From Schistosoma haematobium (lineage: Eukaryota; Platyhelminthes; Trematoda; Strigeidida; Schistosomatidae), in assembly GCF_000699445.3 (NCBI RefSeq), contig NC_067197.1, forward strand, positions 33,773,809 to 33,837,808: a stretch of DNA of 64,000 nucleotides, read 5' to 3'. Under the pieces are notes generated by a model that worked only from the letters and a program-made list of their open reading frames with translations, had not been told where the DNA came from and did not search any database. Position 1 is the stretch's first letter. Every line of letters starts with the position of its first letter. Position numbers and translations under genes: made by a program. This document shows positions 1 to 11,102 of the stretch, piece by piece.

Positions 1-300
1 TGACAACGCTTTAACCAGTAACACCTTCTACTATGAATCGTACCCACCAAGTGAAATCAAAAGTCAGAAGCGATGAGGTTCGAAGATATATTTGATAGAC
101 TATCAATATATCGATGATCCTCTGATCTAATCTGCTTAGTGATTGCAGGGGTTGTTGAGCACGGCGTTCCCACTCGTGATCTGGTGCGGATGAATGACCA
201 TGAGCCTTCAGCTAGGTGAGTCCATTAAGACTAACGTGTTCAGCATCCAATGTCGAAAACTTACAGAGCTACTTATTTTCGGCACTTATTTACTGTTGCA
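1..300 (-). repeat. LTR-A copy, minus orientation, cut by window start
   Basis: Read on the minus strand this matches the LTR seen complete at 23364-23687 and is almost identical to 24895-25220: the first 260 bases equal 24922 onward, then a few differences. On the minus strand it starts TGCAACAG near 300; its last 27 or so bases lie outside the window. No polypurine tract sits beside it, so it looks like a solo or orphan LTR and not the 3' LTR of the neighbouring gypsy element, which has its own terminal repeats. Family assignment (Boudicca-like, published LTR about 328 bp) is inference from length and neighbourhood. Confidence 0.75.
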
Positions 301-576
301 GTACTATTCAATGTGTACGATAACTTCGATATGATTTTTGAATAAACTTCATCTGTGATACATTCCAGTCTTTTCCTTTTAAACTTTCTCCAGTACACTA
401 ATTAGACGTTCTTTCTCCATCCACGTTTGATAGAGCTAAATTTCTGGTCGAACTGCCTTAACAGAGAGTAACGTCCTTTGTGAATGGAGTTAAGAATTTA
501 TTACTTCATAAATGTATTTGGTTATGGTGAAACTCGATAGTTTTCCTTTCACTATATTGGCTTGGCTGAAAGTGGG

Positions 577-741
577 TGCATATAATGTTCACACGTATTT
601 GAATTATCGTATAAACTAGGAATCCCAGAATTAACGCAATTGAATTAAGAAGTAAGACACAAGCACAAACGAATGTATTGTATTTGGAATTTGAAATCGA
701 GCAATCCACAAGTATCAAGGTATCATTAGTTCGTTCAAACA
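577..741 (-). repeat. Terminal direct repeat of G1 (3' LTR)
   Basis: 165 bases nearly matching 4501-4665 in the same orientation. On the minus strand it starts TGTTTGAACGAAC and ends in ATATGCA, i.e. TG...CA as in LTRs. Just upstream (right of 741) is the purine-rich stretch GTGGCGGATGTGG, a plausible polypurine tract. 165 bp is short for a gypsy LTR; the repeat could be a part of one. Confidence 0.65.
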
Positions 742-1025
742 CCACATCCGCCACGGCTTAAATTGGAGTCTAGGTGTCTGTAATCAATCTTACGTTTTCT
801 TCTCAAATTCATCCTAAGTCTGTCTGACATTGTATTAGATAAGGATTCTGTATTATCTAGAATGTGCTCATTAGCATTAGAATTAACAACCGAAATTGGA
901 ACTGACTCACCTGGTTCCTGAAATTGTATTTGATCAACATGTCGACTGTGTGTACTTAAGTCGTTGATGTCTAGAACTCACACCATCGATTTTCCGACGT
1001 TCTTCAGAACAATACCCGTAGATGA

Positions 1026-1943
1026 TCAAAGATCATTTCCTCGATAGTATGTAACTTCTGCAGACTCCAAACATCTCATATTCGACCGAAGAATTCTTCC
1101 TTTCAATAGTTTCGCTGGAGTCTCCTTCGTCACCGAATGTCTGGCATTTCTATATTGCAATAGAAAGGTATCTACTCCCCTCTCCAGCTCATTAAATGTT
1201 GAGGCGGCTACAGAATCAATAGCAGTCTTTAATGTCCTGACAAAATTCTCTGCCTGACCATTAGAACACGGATGTCTGGGAGCAGTAAATAGATGTTTGC
1301 ACCCTATACCGTTCAACCAGGTAGTGACTGCATCTGCAATAAAGTGAGAGCAATTATCAGAGACTAACACCATAGGAACCCCTTCTCGACTAAACACCTT
1401 TCTTAATGCTTGGATTGTGAAATTAGAATTTGGTGAAGTTGTGAAGAAAACTTCGAGCCACTTTGAACAAGAATCAATCACTACTAGTGCATAGTATTTA
1501 CCAAGAAGCGGACCACAATAGTCAGCATGAGTTCTTTGCCAGGCCTCAGACGATACTGGACATGGCGTCCACTTCCAAGGATGATTTATCAACTGATGAC
1601 ATTTCTCACAATTGTTTGCCGTACGACATATATCCGCATTTATCTCTGGCCACCAGCATGTGAGCCTTGCCAAGGACTTCATTTTCTCAACACATGAATG
1701 ATCACTATGAAGATCTTCAAGAACAGATTTACGCAATGAAGGAAGAATGACAACACGATCATTTAAACACAGAATACCATCAGGAGTAGTAGATAGCTCA
1801 TCCCGCTTTGAAACATAAACAGGAAATCTACGTTTCAAATTAGTATTCCAGCCTTTCCGTATAGCACTGACTATACATCCAAAATATCTGCGAGTTTCTC
1901 TAATGAAATCTGAACGTCTCACTGGTAAAGGTTGTACTAACAA
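1026..1943 (-). pseudogene. G1 integrase region of pol
   Basis: A 305-residue open stretch containing an N-terminal zinc-binding module (HSDHSC, then CEKC about 30 residues on: the retroelement HHCC finger) and an rve integrase core with the D,D-35-E set: Asp in HADYCGP, Asp in VSDNCSHF, Glu in NGQAENFVRTLK. It joins element cDNA to the host chromosome. The C-terminal pol tail appears to run on toward 742 in another frame. The start is only the first available in-frame codon; in the intact element this is part of a Pol polyprotein. No continuous frame links it to RT at 2217, so the copy is broken between 1944 and 2216. Confidence 0.85.
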
Positions 1944-2216
1944 ACAGTCTGAAGTATTAACAGGTCTATCTTGTTACGACTGTCGAGAAATGTAGTCAAC
2001 GTGTTGAATTAGTTTAGCACTTCTGTGCTGAACCGTATAGTGACATGCACTTTAAACAATGCTCTATCGTTGAACCATAGCAGCTGAGGAACGTGCTAAG
2101 GATTTTTCAAGATGATAAATAAACTTTAAAGCTTCATGATCCGTAACAATAGTGAATTTCTTTCCGAATAAATATTTATGAAGTCTTTTAACAGGCCAAA
2201 ACACAGCTAATGCTTC

Positions 2217-3024
2217 TCACTGAGTCTGTGAATAACCTTGTTCAGTAACAGTAAGTTTGCGTGAAACACAAATAACTGATCTACCTTCCTGCTCCAAAAC
2301 TGCGTCAATACCCACAGGTGATGCATCAGTAGTAAGCGCAGAATGTACACTAGGGGAGTAGATTCGAAGAACAGCATCACTTTGAGGAAACTTCAGTAGA
2401 CTTCGTAAGCATGACTCTTGTTCCTCACTCCATTTGAATGAATTGGATGTCAACATATTTAATAAACAATTTACATGACAAGAAAAATTAGGAATAAAAC
2501 GGGAATAGTATTGAAGAGCACCCACTAGTGAACGTAATTCCGTAAGATTTTTTGGAGACGGTGCATTTGTCAGTGGAGCTAGTCGTTTCATATCTGGTCT
2601 AAAACCATTACCATCAACTAGGTATCCAAGGCATTCAAAACTAGATACACAAAATGAACACTTATTTGGATTCACTGTTATATTCTTCTCAATTAAACGA
2701 CGCAATAAGTCTCTGGTCATGAACTACCTTATTAGAGCCATGAATAATGAGATCATCTTGATAAACTTCAACACCTTCAAGATCACTAACTACTTTATTC
2801 ATAACTTCCTGAAATATGGCTGGAAAACAACTTAGACCAAATGGAAGGAAACTGTATTTGAACAGACCAAAAGGAATGTTAATTGTCGTCAAAATAGATG
2901 AAGATTCATCTAAAGGAATTTGAAGATAAGCATCTTTTAGGTCAACTTCCGAGGACACTTTAGAACCATGAAGTCGATTTAGAATATCTTCAACCTCAAT
3001 CGTCGTGCACGTTTGCTTCAACAA
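2217..3024 (-). pseudogene. G1 reverse transcriptase and start of RNase H
   Basis: Two overlapping open pieces (3024-2689 and 2720-2217) form one RT. The first has the palm motifs SEVDLKDAYLQIPLDESS (catalytic Asp) and VEVYQDDLIIHG (YQDD, where most gypsy elements have YxDD with V or M). The second carries the connection region (LRSLVGALQYYSRFIPNFS) and the first RNase H Asp in TTDASPVGIDAVLEQEG. A single frameshift near 2700 separates them. RNase H continues toward 2000 (minus-strand reading of 2100-2216 gives a YLFGKKFTIVTDHEAL-like TDH motif) but has stops. Confidence 0.85.
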
Positions 3025-3066
3025 ACGGGAGTTCAGATATCATAGTAGACCATAATTCTACATACC

Positions 3067-3573
3067 TCATGCTGAAGACTGAATTGGTTCAATTATGCTT
3101 TTCGCACACAAATCGTTTAATGTCTTATGTACTGCTTCTCGAAGACCATAAGGAATTATTCGTCTTTTAAGAACGACTGGATCACCCTGTACTTGAAGTT
3201 TTATAGGCTGAATTTTCATACCTCCACTGCACTTAGCACACATAGCTATCAAATCTTTAAGTAAAGTATCAGAATTTTCTTTAGAAACTAGGAAGGACAA
3301 CTCCACCTTAAGCCTTTTCAAATCCTTTAAACCCAGCATTGACAGTCCTGTTTCGCTAACTAAAAATTCACAAGGTATGTATGAAAAATTATCATCTCTT
3401 ATTAGCAATTCACAGCATCCTCGTATGGGCAGTATGTGTCCAGTAATCCCTAATACTGATACTTCAGCGGGTCGTACCACAACGTTAGGATCTAAAGATT
3501 TCAAGTTCTTGAATGAAATGATGGACTCCATACTGCCTGTGTCCACAATAAAGTCATGAAATGAACCAAGCAA
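3067..3573 (-). pseudogene. G1 aspartic protease and N-terminal RT
   Basis: A 168-residue stretch with the retropepsin active site FIVDTGSMESII near residue 12, a second hydrophobic flap/strand region, and then the linker into RT (VLKRRIIPYGLREAV, DLCAKSIIEPIQSS), which corresponds to the usual RxxPxxxRxxVxxELxxLxxxGIIxPS gypsy motif. It would cut Gag-Pol. It lies 9 bases past the gag stop and in a different frame, so Pol would need frameshifting or restart. Confidence 0.8.
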
Positions 3574-3582
3574 TGTATATAG

Positions 3583-4494
3583 TCACTTTTGAATATGAGC
3601 ATTACCTTTCGAAATGGTAGACAAAGATAAACGATCACTAGAAACATTCGAATTATTGAGATTTAAATTACAACATTTAGTACTACTTGAAGCAAAATGG
3701 ACAGTAACTTTGCATACTGATTGAATGTGTCCTATCTTACCACATTTAAAACATTTAGCATTACGAAATGCACATGAATTACGAGAATGAAACTTTCCAC
3801 ACGATAAACATTTACCAAACTTGATCTCACCTTTGTGATTTGCTTTGTAATTCTTAGTTGAAACTGCTTTCATATTTACACGAGAATAGGAATCACTGTT
3901 AAACGAACGCAAGTTTGATTGACCCCGAGATTGTAGTTCATCATGACGACTAAGCAAAGTATCAGAAATATTCATCGACTGGATATCAAGTTCATTCACT
4001 GCCTCGTAGTTAATACACGCAGTTCTAGCATCTTGAAAGGAACAGTTTGGCATTCTTAACAGTTCTCTTTCCGAACCCGGTATGTAAATTCCTGCAATTA
4101 ATCGATCTCTCAGTTGCACATGAAGTTTATCACTCAAATTACACTTGGCAGCTTGTTTCTGCAATTCAAAGATGAATTCCCGAACGTTTTGGTCATTTTG
4201 ACGAATCATCTTATGGAATTTTGCCCTTTCACAGCATTCGAAACTGGTGCACTTAACATGATTTAATAATAGCTCCTTAAGAGTTGCGTAAGGGAGTGAG
4301 ATAGGTTTTTCTGGATATGCCAAAGTTTTTAATAAGCTGTACGCTTCTCTCCCAATGAATGTCAGGATATGTGCCACAATTTTATCACTTTTAACATCTT
4401 TCTTTGTCATGCTCCAGATTTTAAACCTTTCCAAATAATCCTCAAAAGCTTCCGAAGTTGAATGAATATCTAACTTTTCCATCGCAGGCTCCAT
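3583..4494 (-). CDS. G1 Gag with zinc knuckle
   Basis: The first ATG in frame is at 4494 and gives about 303 residues. The central part (FKIWSMTKKD, HILTFIGREAYSLLKTL, FHKMIRQNDQNVREFIFEL) has the pattern of gypsy capsid proteins. Near the C terminus are paired cysteine motifs: CLSCGKFHSRNSC and CFKCGKIGHIQSVC; the second is a classical CX2CX4HX4C zinc knuckle that binds element RNA. The frame is intact over its length. The ATG lies only about 6 bases from the inferred LTR edge, so the primer-binding site must overlap gag (TGGAGCC occurs at the start codon) or the LTR edge is misplaced. Confidence 0.8.
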   Translation of the reverse strand: MEPAMEKLDIHSTSEAFEDYLERFKIWSMTKKDVKSDKIVAHILTFIGREAYSLLKTLAYPEKPISLPYATLKELLLNHVKCTSFECCERAKFHKMIRQNDQNVREFIFELQKQAAKCNLSDKLHVQLRDRLIAGIYIPGSERELLRMPNCSFQDARTACINYEAVNELDIQSMNISDTLLSRHDELQSRGQSNLRSFNSDSYSRVNMKAVSTKNYKANHKGEIKFGKCLSCGKFHSRNSCAFRNAKCFKCGKIGHIQSVCKVTVHFASSSTKCCNLNLNNSNVSSDRLSLSTISKGNAHIQK

Positions 4495-4500
4495 CGCGAC

Positions 4501-4665
4501 GCAGTACAATATTCACGCGTATTTAAATTATCGCATAAACTAGGGATCCCATAATTAACGCAATTGAATTAAGAATTAAGACACAGGCATAAACGAATGT
4601 GTTGTATTTGGCATTTGAAATCGAGCAATCCACAAGTATCAAGGTATCATTGGTTCGTTCAAACA
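4501..4665 (-). repeat. Terminal direct repeat of G1 (5' LTR)
   Basis: Partner of 577-741, same orientation and same length. Minus-strand start TGTTTGAACGAACC. The two copies differ at scattered sites, so the insertion is not very recent. Confidence 0.65.
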
Positions 4666-4989
4666 CCGCAGTGCAATTTGTTGAGGGTCAGTGCAATGAA
4701 AATCAAAAGTATGGAGATTATTCATTGCTGATATATTATCGTAAAATTCTAATAACTCAATCGCTAAAGATGGTATTATTATTTTTGTTGTTCTTTTTTC
4801 CTGTTGATTTTGTACAGTAAATTTTAGCATAGTGACACCATATATAACGTCTCAGTCACTGTATTTAAGTAATGAACAGCATTTTATATTTCATGTAATC
4901 GCTCAACCGCACCCACTGTTGGAACTTGCTTGACATCGTTGAATTATGGTCCTGTTCGGAATTGGTACACTTATCTTGGCTACTAGAAT
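4666..4989. other. Flank of G1, nothing recognised
   Basis: AT-rich sequence. Two short open frames here show no family features. I see nothing further. Confidence 0.4.
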
Positions 4990-5379
4990 ATTATTATTAT
5001 TATTAGCTTTATTCAACATTATATTTTTGGTACAACATAGAATTCTCAGCATACAATATTTCAACAAGTTTCCTTTTCTTTTATCTTGATCGATTGTGAC
5101 GATCAATTTTGAATGATGACCAGTTAGATATTAGAAGTTCGGTAATCCATATTTGAATAATGTTCATTCGTTTAAATGCATATTGCCAGTCACGATGATG
5201 TCGCTGATTGTACCTTTTTGTATCCCATGTAGCGAAAGGTTTTAAACATTTCATAAACGCGCCTGAATAGATTGTGAGCACAATAGACATAATGATGTGC
5301 TAAAACAAACAAGAAAACAGATAACGTGATGAAATATCTAGATCGGAGGAGCAGGTAACCCAGATATTCAAGCAGACCT
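4990..5379 (-). repeat. AAT-tailed retroposon, copy 1
   Basis: Minus-strand copy of a repeat found also at 56622-57034 (plus) and 51641-51907 (minus). It ends in an AATAAA-like signal and an (AAT)n tract (4990-5005 as TTA repeats on plus). It contains a frame, 5290-5081, starting MSIVLTIYSGAFMKCLKPFA, clearly related to the 93-residue frame in copy 2; here a stop (TAT to TAA) cuts it at residue 69. The upstream 90 bases (CTTGAATATCTGGG...) are also shared. I do not recognise the family; structure suggests a SINE or the 3' end of a LINE. Confidence 0.6.
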
Positions 5380-5984
5380 AATCCTAAAATTGTAGATCTG
5401 TCATAATATGATCACCTAATCCATATGATTTCACATGAACTTCACACCATTCTCTGCACTGAATCGTCCTACAGTGACAATCAACAATATGATGCTTAGA
5501 ACTTCTGGAGAACACATTTGGGCTGTGGACATAATAGTGTATTTTATATGAAAAAGAGTGAGCAGGAAAATGATCACGCCAGCATGGCCGAGCCATGCGA
5601 CATACCGAGTGAATGTTCACGCATTCACCTTTTTTTTTACCTTCCCTATCGTGCTACATGTTGAATGTAAATCTTCTCACTAATTATATGTTCAGCTTTA
5701 AACATCGTGTGGTTGAGAACCAATATCACTACAACATCCTACTTGCTGTAGAAAAACGTTGTGAAAGAGTTTTTACAAACCTGTTCAGAGGTAAACACTG
5801 ACAATTGGCTTGAACAGTTCAAGAGTTAGCACTTGGCACCTCAGTTCCTCACTCTGCTCTGAAAGTACGAATATGCTATGAACATAAACATTCCATTTAA
5901 CTCCCTAAATTACCTAGGCTAACCACGTTTGTGTGACAGTGGCAATAAGATCCGCTAGAAAAATTAATTTCGAGCACTCGTTTA
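5380..5984. other. Unassigned AT-rich interval
   Basis: No gene, RNA or repeat recognised; a T-rich run lies near 5628-5640. Confidence 0.35.
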
Positions 5985-6280
5985 TACAGACAGACATTCA
6001 GAATAAGAAGCAGGAAAGCGAAGGGAAACGAAGCTGAAGAGAGAAGGCTGGTGAGCCAATTTTTTTTTGGTGAAGTTTGACTTGGTATTTATAGTTCGAC
6101 GAAAACAAGTTACAGTCATGTAAAAAGTAGTATGCAATGCACAGACACGCTCATATAAAAAATTGACAAGGTCAAAATGTCTCGAGGATTATAAATAAGT
6201 TGGTCTGTCTAGAAACTAGAATAACCCATGTGGGCTTGGCATAGCACTAGACATTCAAAGCTTGTCACGATTTTTGTAAA
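5985..6280. repeat. Dispersed repeat R1, copy 1
   Basis: Matches 47392-47682 in the same orientation over nearly 300 bases with many substitutions; shared landmarks are GAGAAGGC...GTGAGCC, AAGTTACAG and GACAAGGTCAAAATGT, and a late CATAGCA. No coding potential is visible and the class is unknown. It may be part of a larger old element. Confidence 0.5.
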
Positions 6281-8556
6281 AGCCTTTGAAGAATAAATAC
6301 AGTCACGTTAATACACTTGATTTCAAGGCAAAGAAATGAATTTGGAGTGGCCAAAGGTGTTCGACCGAATCATGCTGCTTCTTGGCCTTAATTGCTTTTG
6401 CCAACTATTCAACGTTTAGTATTCTGGCGTCCGATGTAGAAACGATTAATCTCGGTGGATACAGTATTCTACACCGAAGGGCTCAAGATGTTTCATTTCT
6501 CTAAAAATCTGGTAACTGTGTTAAAAAACGTTGGTTACATATGCACATCGGTTCTAAAATGCCAGTTCATCAATAATAGTATGAATCTAACTTTTCACAG
6601 ATGTTAAGTATTGTACCAGATCTTTAAATGCTTTTAGTTTTTGCAATCTGTAATGCTAACTTCATGTGTATAGTCATTTGTAAATACCCAAATTCAGTCT
6701 TTTGACGCATTCATGTAAAGATAATAATTTGTGAATGTTTGTTGAATATTCCATATGTAAACTGTTTCAAACTAAAACGTTTCGTCGATGAGTGGCACAG
6801 TACACGTTCCTGACATTCATCTTGGGAAACAATCTGATTCCCACGCTAATGGCGTGGTGTTCGTCAACTCCGTTATCGCTGCAGGGCATTATGAATGCCG
6901 TACTTTGTCCTGACTTTCGCCTCGTACAGTTTGGAGTCTCGTTCGGGTTGCTGTTTTTTTAAGCGACCCAAATTTACTAATTTTCACTAGATTTGTATTG
7001 CTTACATCAATTCACGTAAGCACATATAATAATAATAATTTGTTCTCAAATAACAGTTTGTTACATGAGGCATGCCAGTTTACAGGCAAGATCAAATTGA
7101 TACAAATGATACAATATCCACTGTAGTAAATTACATAGCTGGGTTGACAATTTATAAGATATGAAAGTAGATGGTTTTAAGCAGTACTACAGTTGGTGCG
7201 CTTCATGAAAGTTGCGTTGCGAATGTGCGACTGATGGTCCAGGATAGGTCCATTGAAGGTATGAGCTTCTAGAAATCGCAACCTTATGTCCCTTTGGAAT
7301 ATCCAAGGCTTTAAGGATGGTGCAGGATGAAGTCACCCGTTCCATATCTCAAGGAGGCTGAAGGAGGGAGCAAGTAAAAGAAAACACGAGAGGCAGAGTA
7401 GCCAATATTCTTGAAGGAATGCTTAAGGTATGATTACTCAGTCTAATTTTCTTTTATTAAGGTATTTGTTAAGAAAGAGCATTTTAATAGGTTAAAGAAA
7501 ATAAGTGTTAACAAGGTGTGAGTGGACATATAACTGACAAATGGAGGCGATTCGGAAAGGAGCTGAGAGTATGGGATTATGTGTGATTATAAAATAAAAT
7601 ATAGTGCTAGAAACAGTATTGTGATATACAATTGGCTGTCTTCCTTTTATTATCGAAGCTATTAGAGCCCCTTTCGTTTTTTTGTATTATTATTTTTTTT
7701 AGGTATTATAGGGTCTTGAGTAGGCTTCGTATATTAGCGAATTGTCCAGTTTGCTTGTAATAGGATTACTGGGTAGGAAGTGAAACCAATTCAACGTTCG
7801 TAACACGATTTAATGAGGTATTTTGCGTGATAAATCAGCATCAATACCATAAGTCCGTGACATCCCACTAGACCATAAGGAGCCGTAATTAAACAAAATG
7901 TTCTGCCCTACAGACTTGGGTGGATTGAAGTTATCTCCCCACCTTCATGTTTGCTGGTCAGTAACGCCACCCTCCCTCCTTTTGTGATGTTAGGCTCTCT
8001 TACGTTTGTGGTAAGTATGAATACTGCTTTAATCAAAGCCGATAGTTGGAATACACTGTCTCTACTAGGTCCATGTTACAAGCAAATCAGATAGTTGAAA
8101 AGTCCGTTTTATGGGTTAGATGTCCATATAGTATATCACACTGCTATGAAGATAACTAATGGTTTAAAGAAGTAAGGACTAATAGCAAATCAAAAGATAT
8201 GAGAGGGTATAAAATTGTAGAAAGAAAGAAAAAAAAAGATTTCAGGGTAAGACAAATAAAACATTGAGAAACTCACGAGACTTTGTGGCCAAATTTTGAG
8301 CTTTGTATGATCGGCCTTAGTAGATCAGCATCCATAAGATTGAGCTATCTGTCTACTTGCAGTAGAAAAAAAGGCATGACTTTTAGGAAGAATAATGTAC
8401 ATTTAGCCTGTAGATATTTGGGGACTGAAAGCTAGGGTTAGGAGCATGAAGTCATGATTAATAAACAATGAATAATAGGAAAGGATAAGCCATATATTCT
8501 GTGATTTGGTTATATTCATATTAGTAACAGTCGAACTTGTTATAATTTTGTTTTTT
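6281..8556. other. Long AT-rich interval without a gene
   Basis: No convincing open frame or RNA gene in 2.3 kb. A short motif near 7064-7100 (CATGCCAGTTTACAGGCA) recurs in diverged form near 23790 (CATGCCAGTTTGCAGGCA), again next to ATA/AAT-rich sequence, so this is probably an old dispersed repeat. Poly-T around 7675-7700. Confidence 0.4.
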
Positions 8557-9175
8557 CTAGATACTAGGCGGTCCGTAATAAAGTGCCTCATTGGTGGGCG
8601 GGAGTTCAAGGAAATGTTGAAGCTCTTTGGAGTCTAGAAATAGGGTTATTAGCTTTTTGAATCTGGTAAACGTATCACAGTTACGGATAGGCATTGGCAG
8701 ACTGTTCCACAATAAACTGTACCGTACTGTAAAGAACTTACGACGCATTTGTTTTTGGTGTTTTACGGTAAGTAGTGTATATGCGTTGTTTCTAAGTCTA
8801 TAAGCTGGGTCGTGGGTGACAGTCGGGCAGGAGGTTAGAAAGGAGAGCCCATATATCGCTTTGTAGAGAAATATTAAATTGTTTTTTAGCCTACGGTGCC
8901 ATAAAGGTTCTAAAGATAGATGCTCACATCTGTCTGTGTAATCGAGATTCCAGTTACATCCTAGTAGTTGACGTGTGAAACGTCTTTGAACATCTTCTAC
9001 TCTTATCTTGTCTGCGATATACATATTAGAGAAGACAAAAGAGCAGTATTCAAGGGAGGGTCGTACACATATTTTGTAGAGAGTAAGTTTACCCTCTGTT
9101 GTGAAAAAGTTTTTCATTATAAAACCAATTAGCCGTCTAGATTTAGAAATAATAGAGGAGGCATGTTCTTCAAAA
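8557..9175 (-). pseudogene. CR1-a: 3' end of a CR1/jockey-type LINE pol
   Basis: A 186-residue frame (9117-8557) covering the region C-terminal to the RT palm of CR1-like pol: LTLYKICVRPSLEYCSFVFS (RT thumb), VQRRFTRQLLGCN, EPLWHRRLKNNLIFLYKAI and WNSLPMPIRNCDTFTRFKK. The same blocks occur in CR1-b at 12600-13130, but the two are diverged enough to be separate subfamilies. Continues in frame-shifted form to about 9175 (SSIISKSRRLIGF-like). The catalytic domains are missing: a 5'-truncated insertion, typical for LINEs. Confidence 0.8.
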
Positions 9176-9179
9176 TTTA

Positions 9180-9480
9180 GGCTTCCTGTGTAATTAATTC
9201 ACACATAAATATTATAGCCAAGGCCAAAGATACCAGAGACATATAAAAGATCACATAAAAAGAGATAAAGTTTGAATAGAAATTTTAATGGGTAAAGCTA
9301 CAAGAATAAAAGTAGGTTCAATTATTACAAGAACTGAAACAGGAACTGCTACTTTATTTAGAGAAGAACGATCATCCAGAAACTTTAATTGTGATGCAAA
9401 AGCTATGGAGTCTCTAAACGATTTTACATAAATCTGTTTTCTTGCTTCCTATAAATAAATTCAAATTGTCTCAATAATGG
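9180..9480. other. Unexplained interval, open on both strands for about 150-170 bases
   Basis: Between 9291 and 9434 the plus strand has an open 47-codon frame (MGKATRIKVGSIITRTETGT...) and the minus strand an uninterrupted frame ending KISIQTLSLFM that follows an AG acceptor-like site (AAACAG). Composition is richer than the surroundings. I recognise neither peptide. It could be an exon or part of a retroelement. Confidence 0.25.
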
Positions 9481-9892
9481 TTGCTTTCGCATCTGCTTTG
9501 AAGTGACCTCACAGGATAAAATTTCCAAGCACAATGTCTGGTAGGGAAATTGCGGGATCTGGGCAAACCATTCTATCGTAATTACGAATGAACCGGAAAA
9601 TATAAGTAATAAGGAGACTGTGAATGCACAAAAAGACAGTTTGGAGAATCTGAATCAAGTGCATTATGCGAATTACTAATAATCTCGGTTGAACCAAGAC
9701 TTCATCATAACTCAGTAACGAAGCCAAATTCGAGATTAACTGGATATAATATTATTTACCATCATAAAGGATTAAGGCACATAGAACATTTAATTGTACA
9801 CTGACTATATTAATTATTGACCGCAAATAAGCTCTAATGATCAAAATAACCAGAAGTATCCTCGTGAACCATTTTTAGCAGTCAATTGAGTG

Positions 9893-10121
9893 TGTAGCGT
9901 TAAATAAATGCCCGAAATAAATAGCTCTGTAAGTTTTCGACATTGGATGCTGACCAGATTGGTTTTAGTGTACTCACCTAGCTGAAGGCTCTCGGTCATG
10001 CATCCGTACCAGATCACGTGTGGGAACGCTGTGCTCAACATCTACTGCAATCGCTAGCCAGACTAGATCAGACAATTCCGATATATTGGCAAACGTCAAA
10101 TACAACTTCTGATCTCCTCGA
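9893..10121 (+). repeat. LTR-A copy, 3'-truncated
   Basis: Starts TGTAGCGTTAAATAAATG and follows the complete LTR-A (23364-23687) for 229 bases to GATCTCCTCGA, where it runs directly into the CR1-b region. The last roughly 95 bases of the LTR are gone. Confidence 0.75.
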
Positions 10122-10123
10122 CT

Positions 10124-10297
10124 CTCAACATCGAACGCTTTAAATAATAAACCTGTAAGACATAACTATTCTCAACACTTTCCCATTGGGCAAGATGGAT
10201 TACTAGGTTACTCAACATCAAACGTTTTAAATAATAAACCTGTAAGACGCAACTTTCCTCAACACTTTCCCATTGGGCAAGATGGATTACTAGGTTA
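10124..10297 (+). repeat. Tandem duplication, two 87-bp units
   Basis: 10124-10210 and 10211-10297 are near-identical (CTCAACATC...TACTAGGTTA), differing at a handful of bases. They lie at the 5' edge of the CR1-b copy. An open plus-strand frame runs from the second unit to the stop at 10470 (PQHFPIGQDGLLGYAPSTQ...), perhaps part of the LINE 5' region. Confidence 0.8.
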
Positions 10298-10507
10298 CGC
10301 ACCATCAACCCAACCCCAGCTGGCAGGTGCCTGTCTTAACTGTCCGCCTAATCAAGCTCAACAAATTAACCCACTTTATCAAAATAATGATTTTTTTGGC
10401 CTTCAGAAATCCCTGGTCCCACTAGCAATACAGTTTGTTCAAGCGATAGCCCATACGATCAGTCAAACATAATAAACCATAGTCTATGCAAATCCAAACT
10501 ACATAAC

Positions 10508-11095
10508 ATCGATAATGAAGCTCTCGGTTTTTTTACACTCCGCACTCCCTTTTTAAACTTATTACTTATCCTGAATAGTTTACCAGAATCAGTCTGGATA
10601 TCAGTTAACACCCTGAATCATAGTCTACTACTTGGATGTATATACAGAGCTCCTGATAGTCCGAATAGTGGAAATGATCTTATTATCAATGCATCCATAT
10701 ATACATTCTCTCTAAACTTTAATGCCAAGGTTATCACTGGGGATTTCAATTATACTGGGATCAACTGGAGTACCGGTAGTTGTCAGACATGTAATGATGA
10801 GTTCTCGGCAACCATTAACATGCACTGCTGGTCACAGTGGGTTCGTGCCCTAACTAGAGGCGATAGTATACTCGATCTAATATTTAGTAGAGATGTTATC
10901 CCACTATCTGTAAAAGTGTATGATGAATTTGAAAGCAGTGACCATAAGATAGTAGTTTGCGCTCTCCCTATCTATCTCTCTTATAACCCACCCATTCAAA
11001 AAACCTGCCAATATAGAGACTATAAGCATGCTGACTGGGACCTCCTGCATTCATTGATCAAACTATCAGACTGGGATAACTTTTTTTTCATGTAA
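10508..11095 (+). pseudogene. CR1-b endonuclease, C-terminal half
   Basis: The frame is open from about 10400, well before the ATG at 10820. It shows the APE-type endonuclease blocks LLLGCIYRAPDSPNSG, VITGDFNYTGINW (GDFN, metal/active-site Asp-Asn), GDSILDLIFSRD and ESSDHKIVVCALP (SDHxxV, catalytic His). This domain nicks target DNA to prime reverse transcription. The N-terminal part with the first catalytic residues is absent or unreadable. Ends at TAA 11093 inside a T-run (TTTTTTTT), a likely indel site. Confidence 0.8.
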
Positions 11096-11102
11096 TAGTC
11101 TC

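Larger units (their letters stand above)
577..4665 (-). mobile_element. G1: LTR retrotransposon, gypsy type with YQDD reverse transcriptase
   Basis: A compact element of about 4.1 kb read right to left: LTR (4501-4665), gag (4494-3583), protease (3573-3067), reverse transcriptase/RNase H (3024 to about 2000), integrase (1943-1026), C-terminal pol tail (1025-742), LTR (741-577). The order gag-PR-RT-RH-IN is that of Metaviridae (gypsy). The YQDD catalytic box and SNGQAENFVR integrase motif suit the invertebrate gypsy group that includes nematode K02A2.6-like pol proteins. The element differs clearly from the two Boudicca-like elements at 13.6-23.2 kb. The pol frame is broken near 3025-3067, near 2700 and between 1944 and 2216, so this copy is probably dead. 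Confidence 0.85.

Noticed and set aside
5384..5620. 78-codon minus frame beside retroposon copy 1
   Set aside because: No domain or match to other copies; starts outside the conserved retroposon region.
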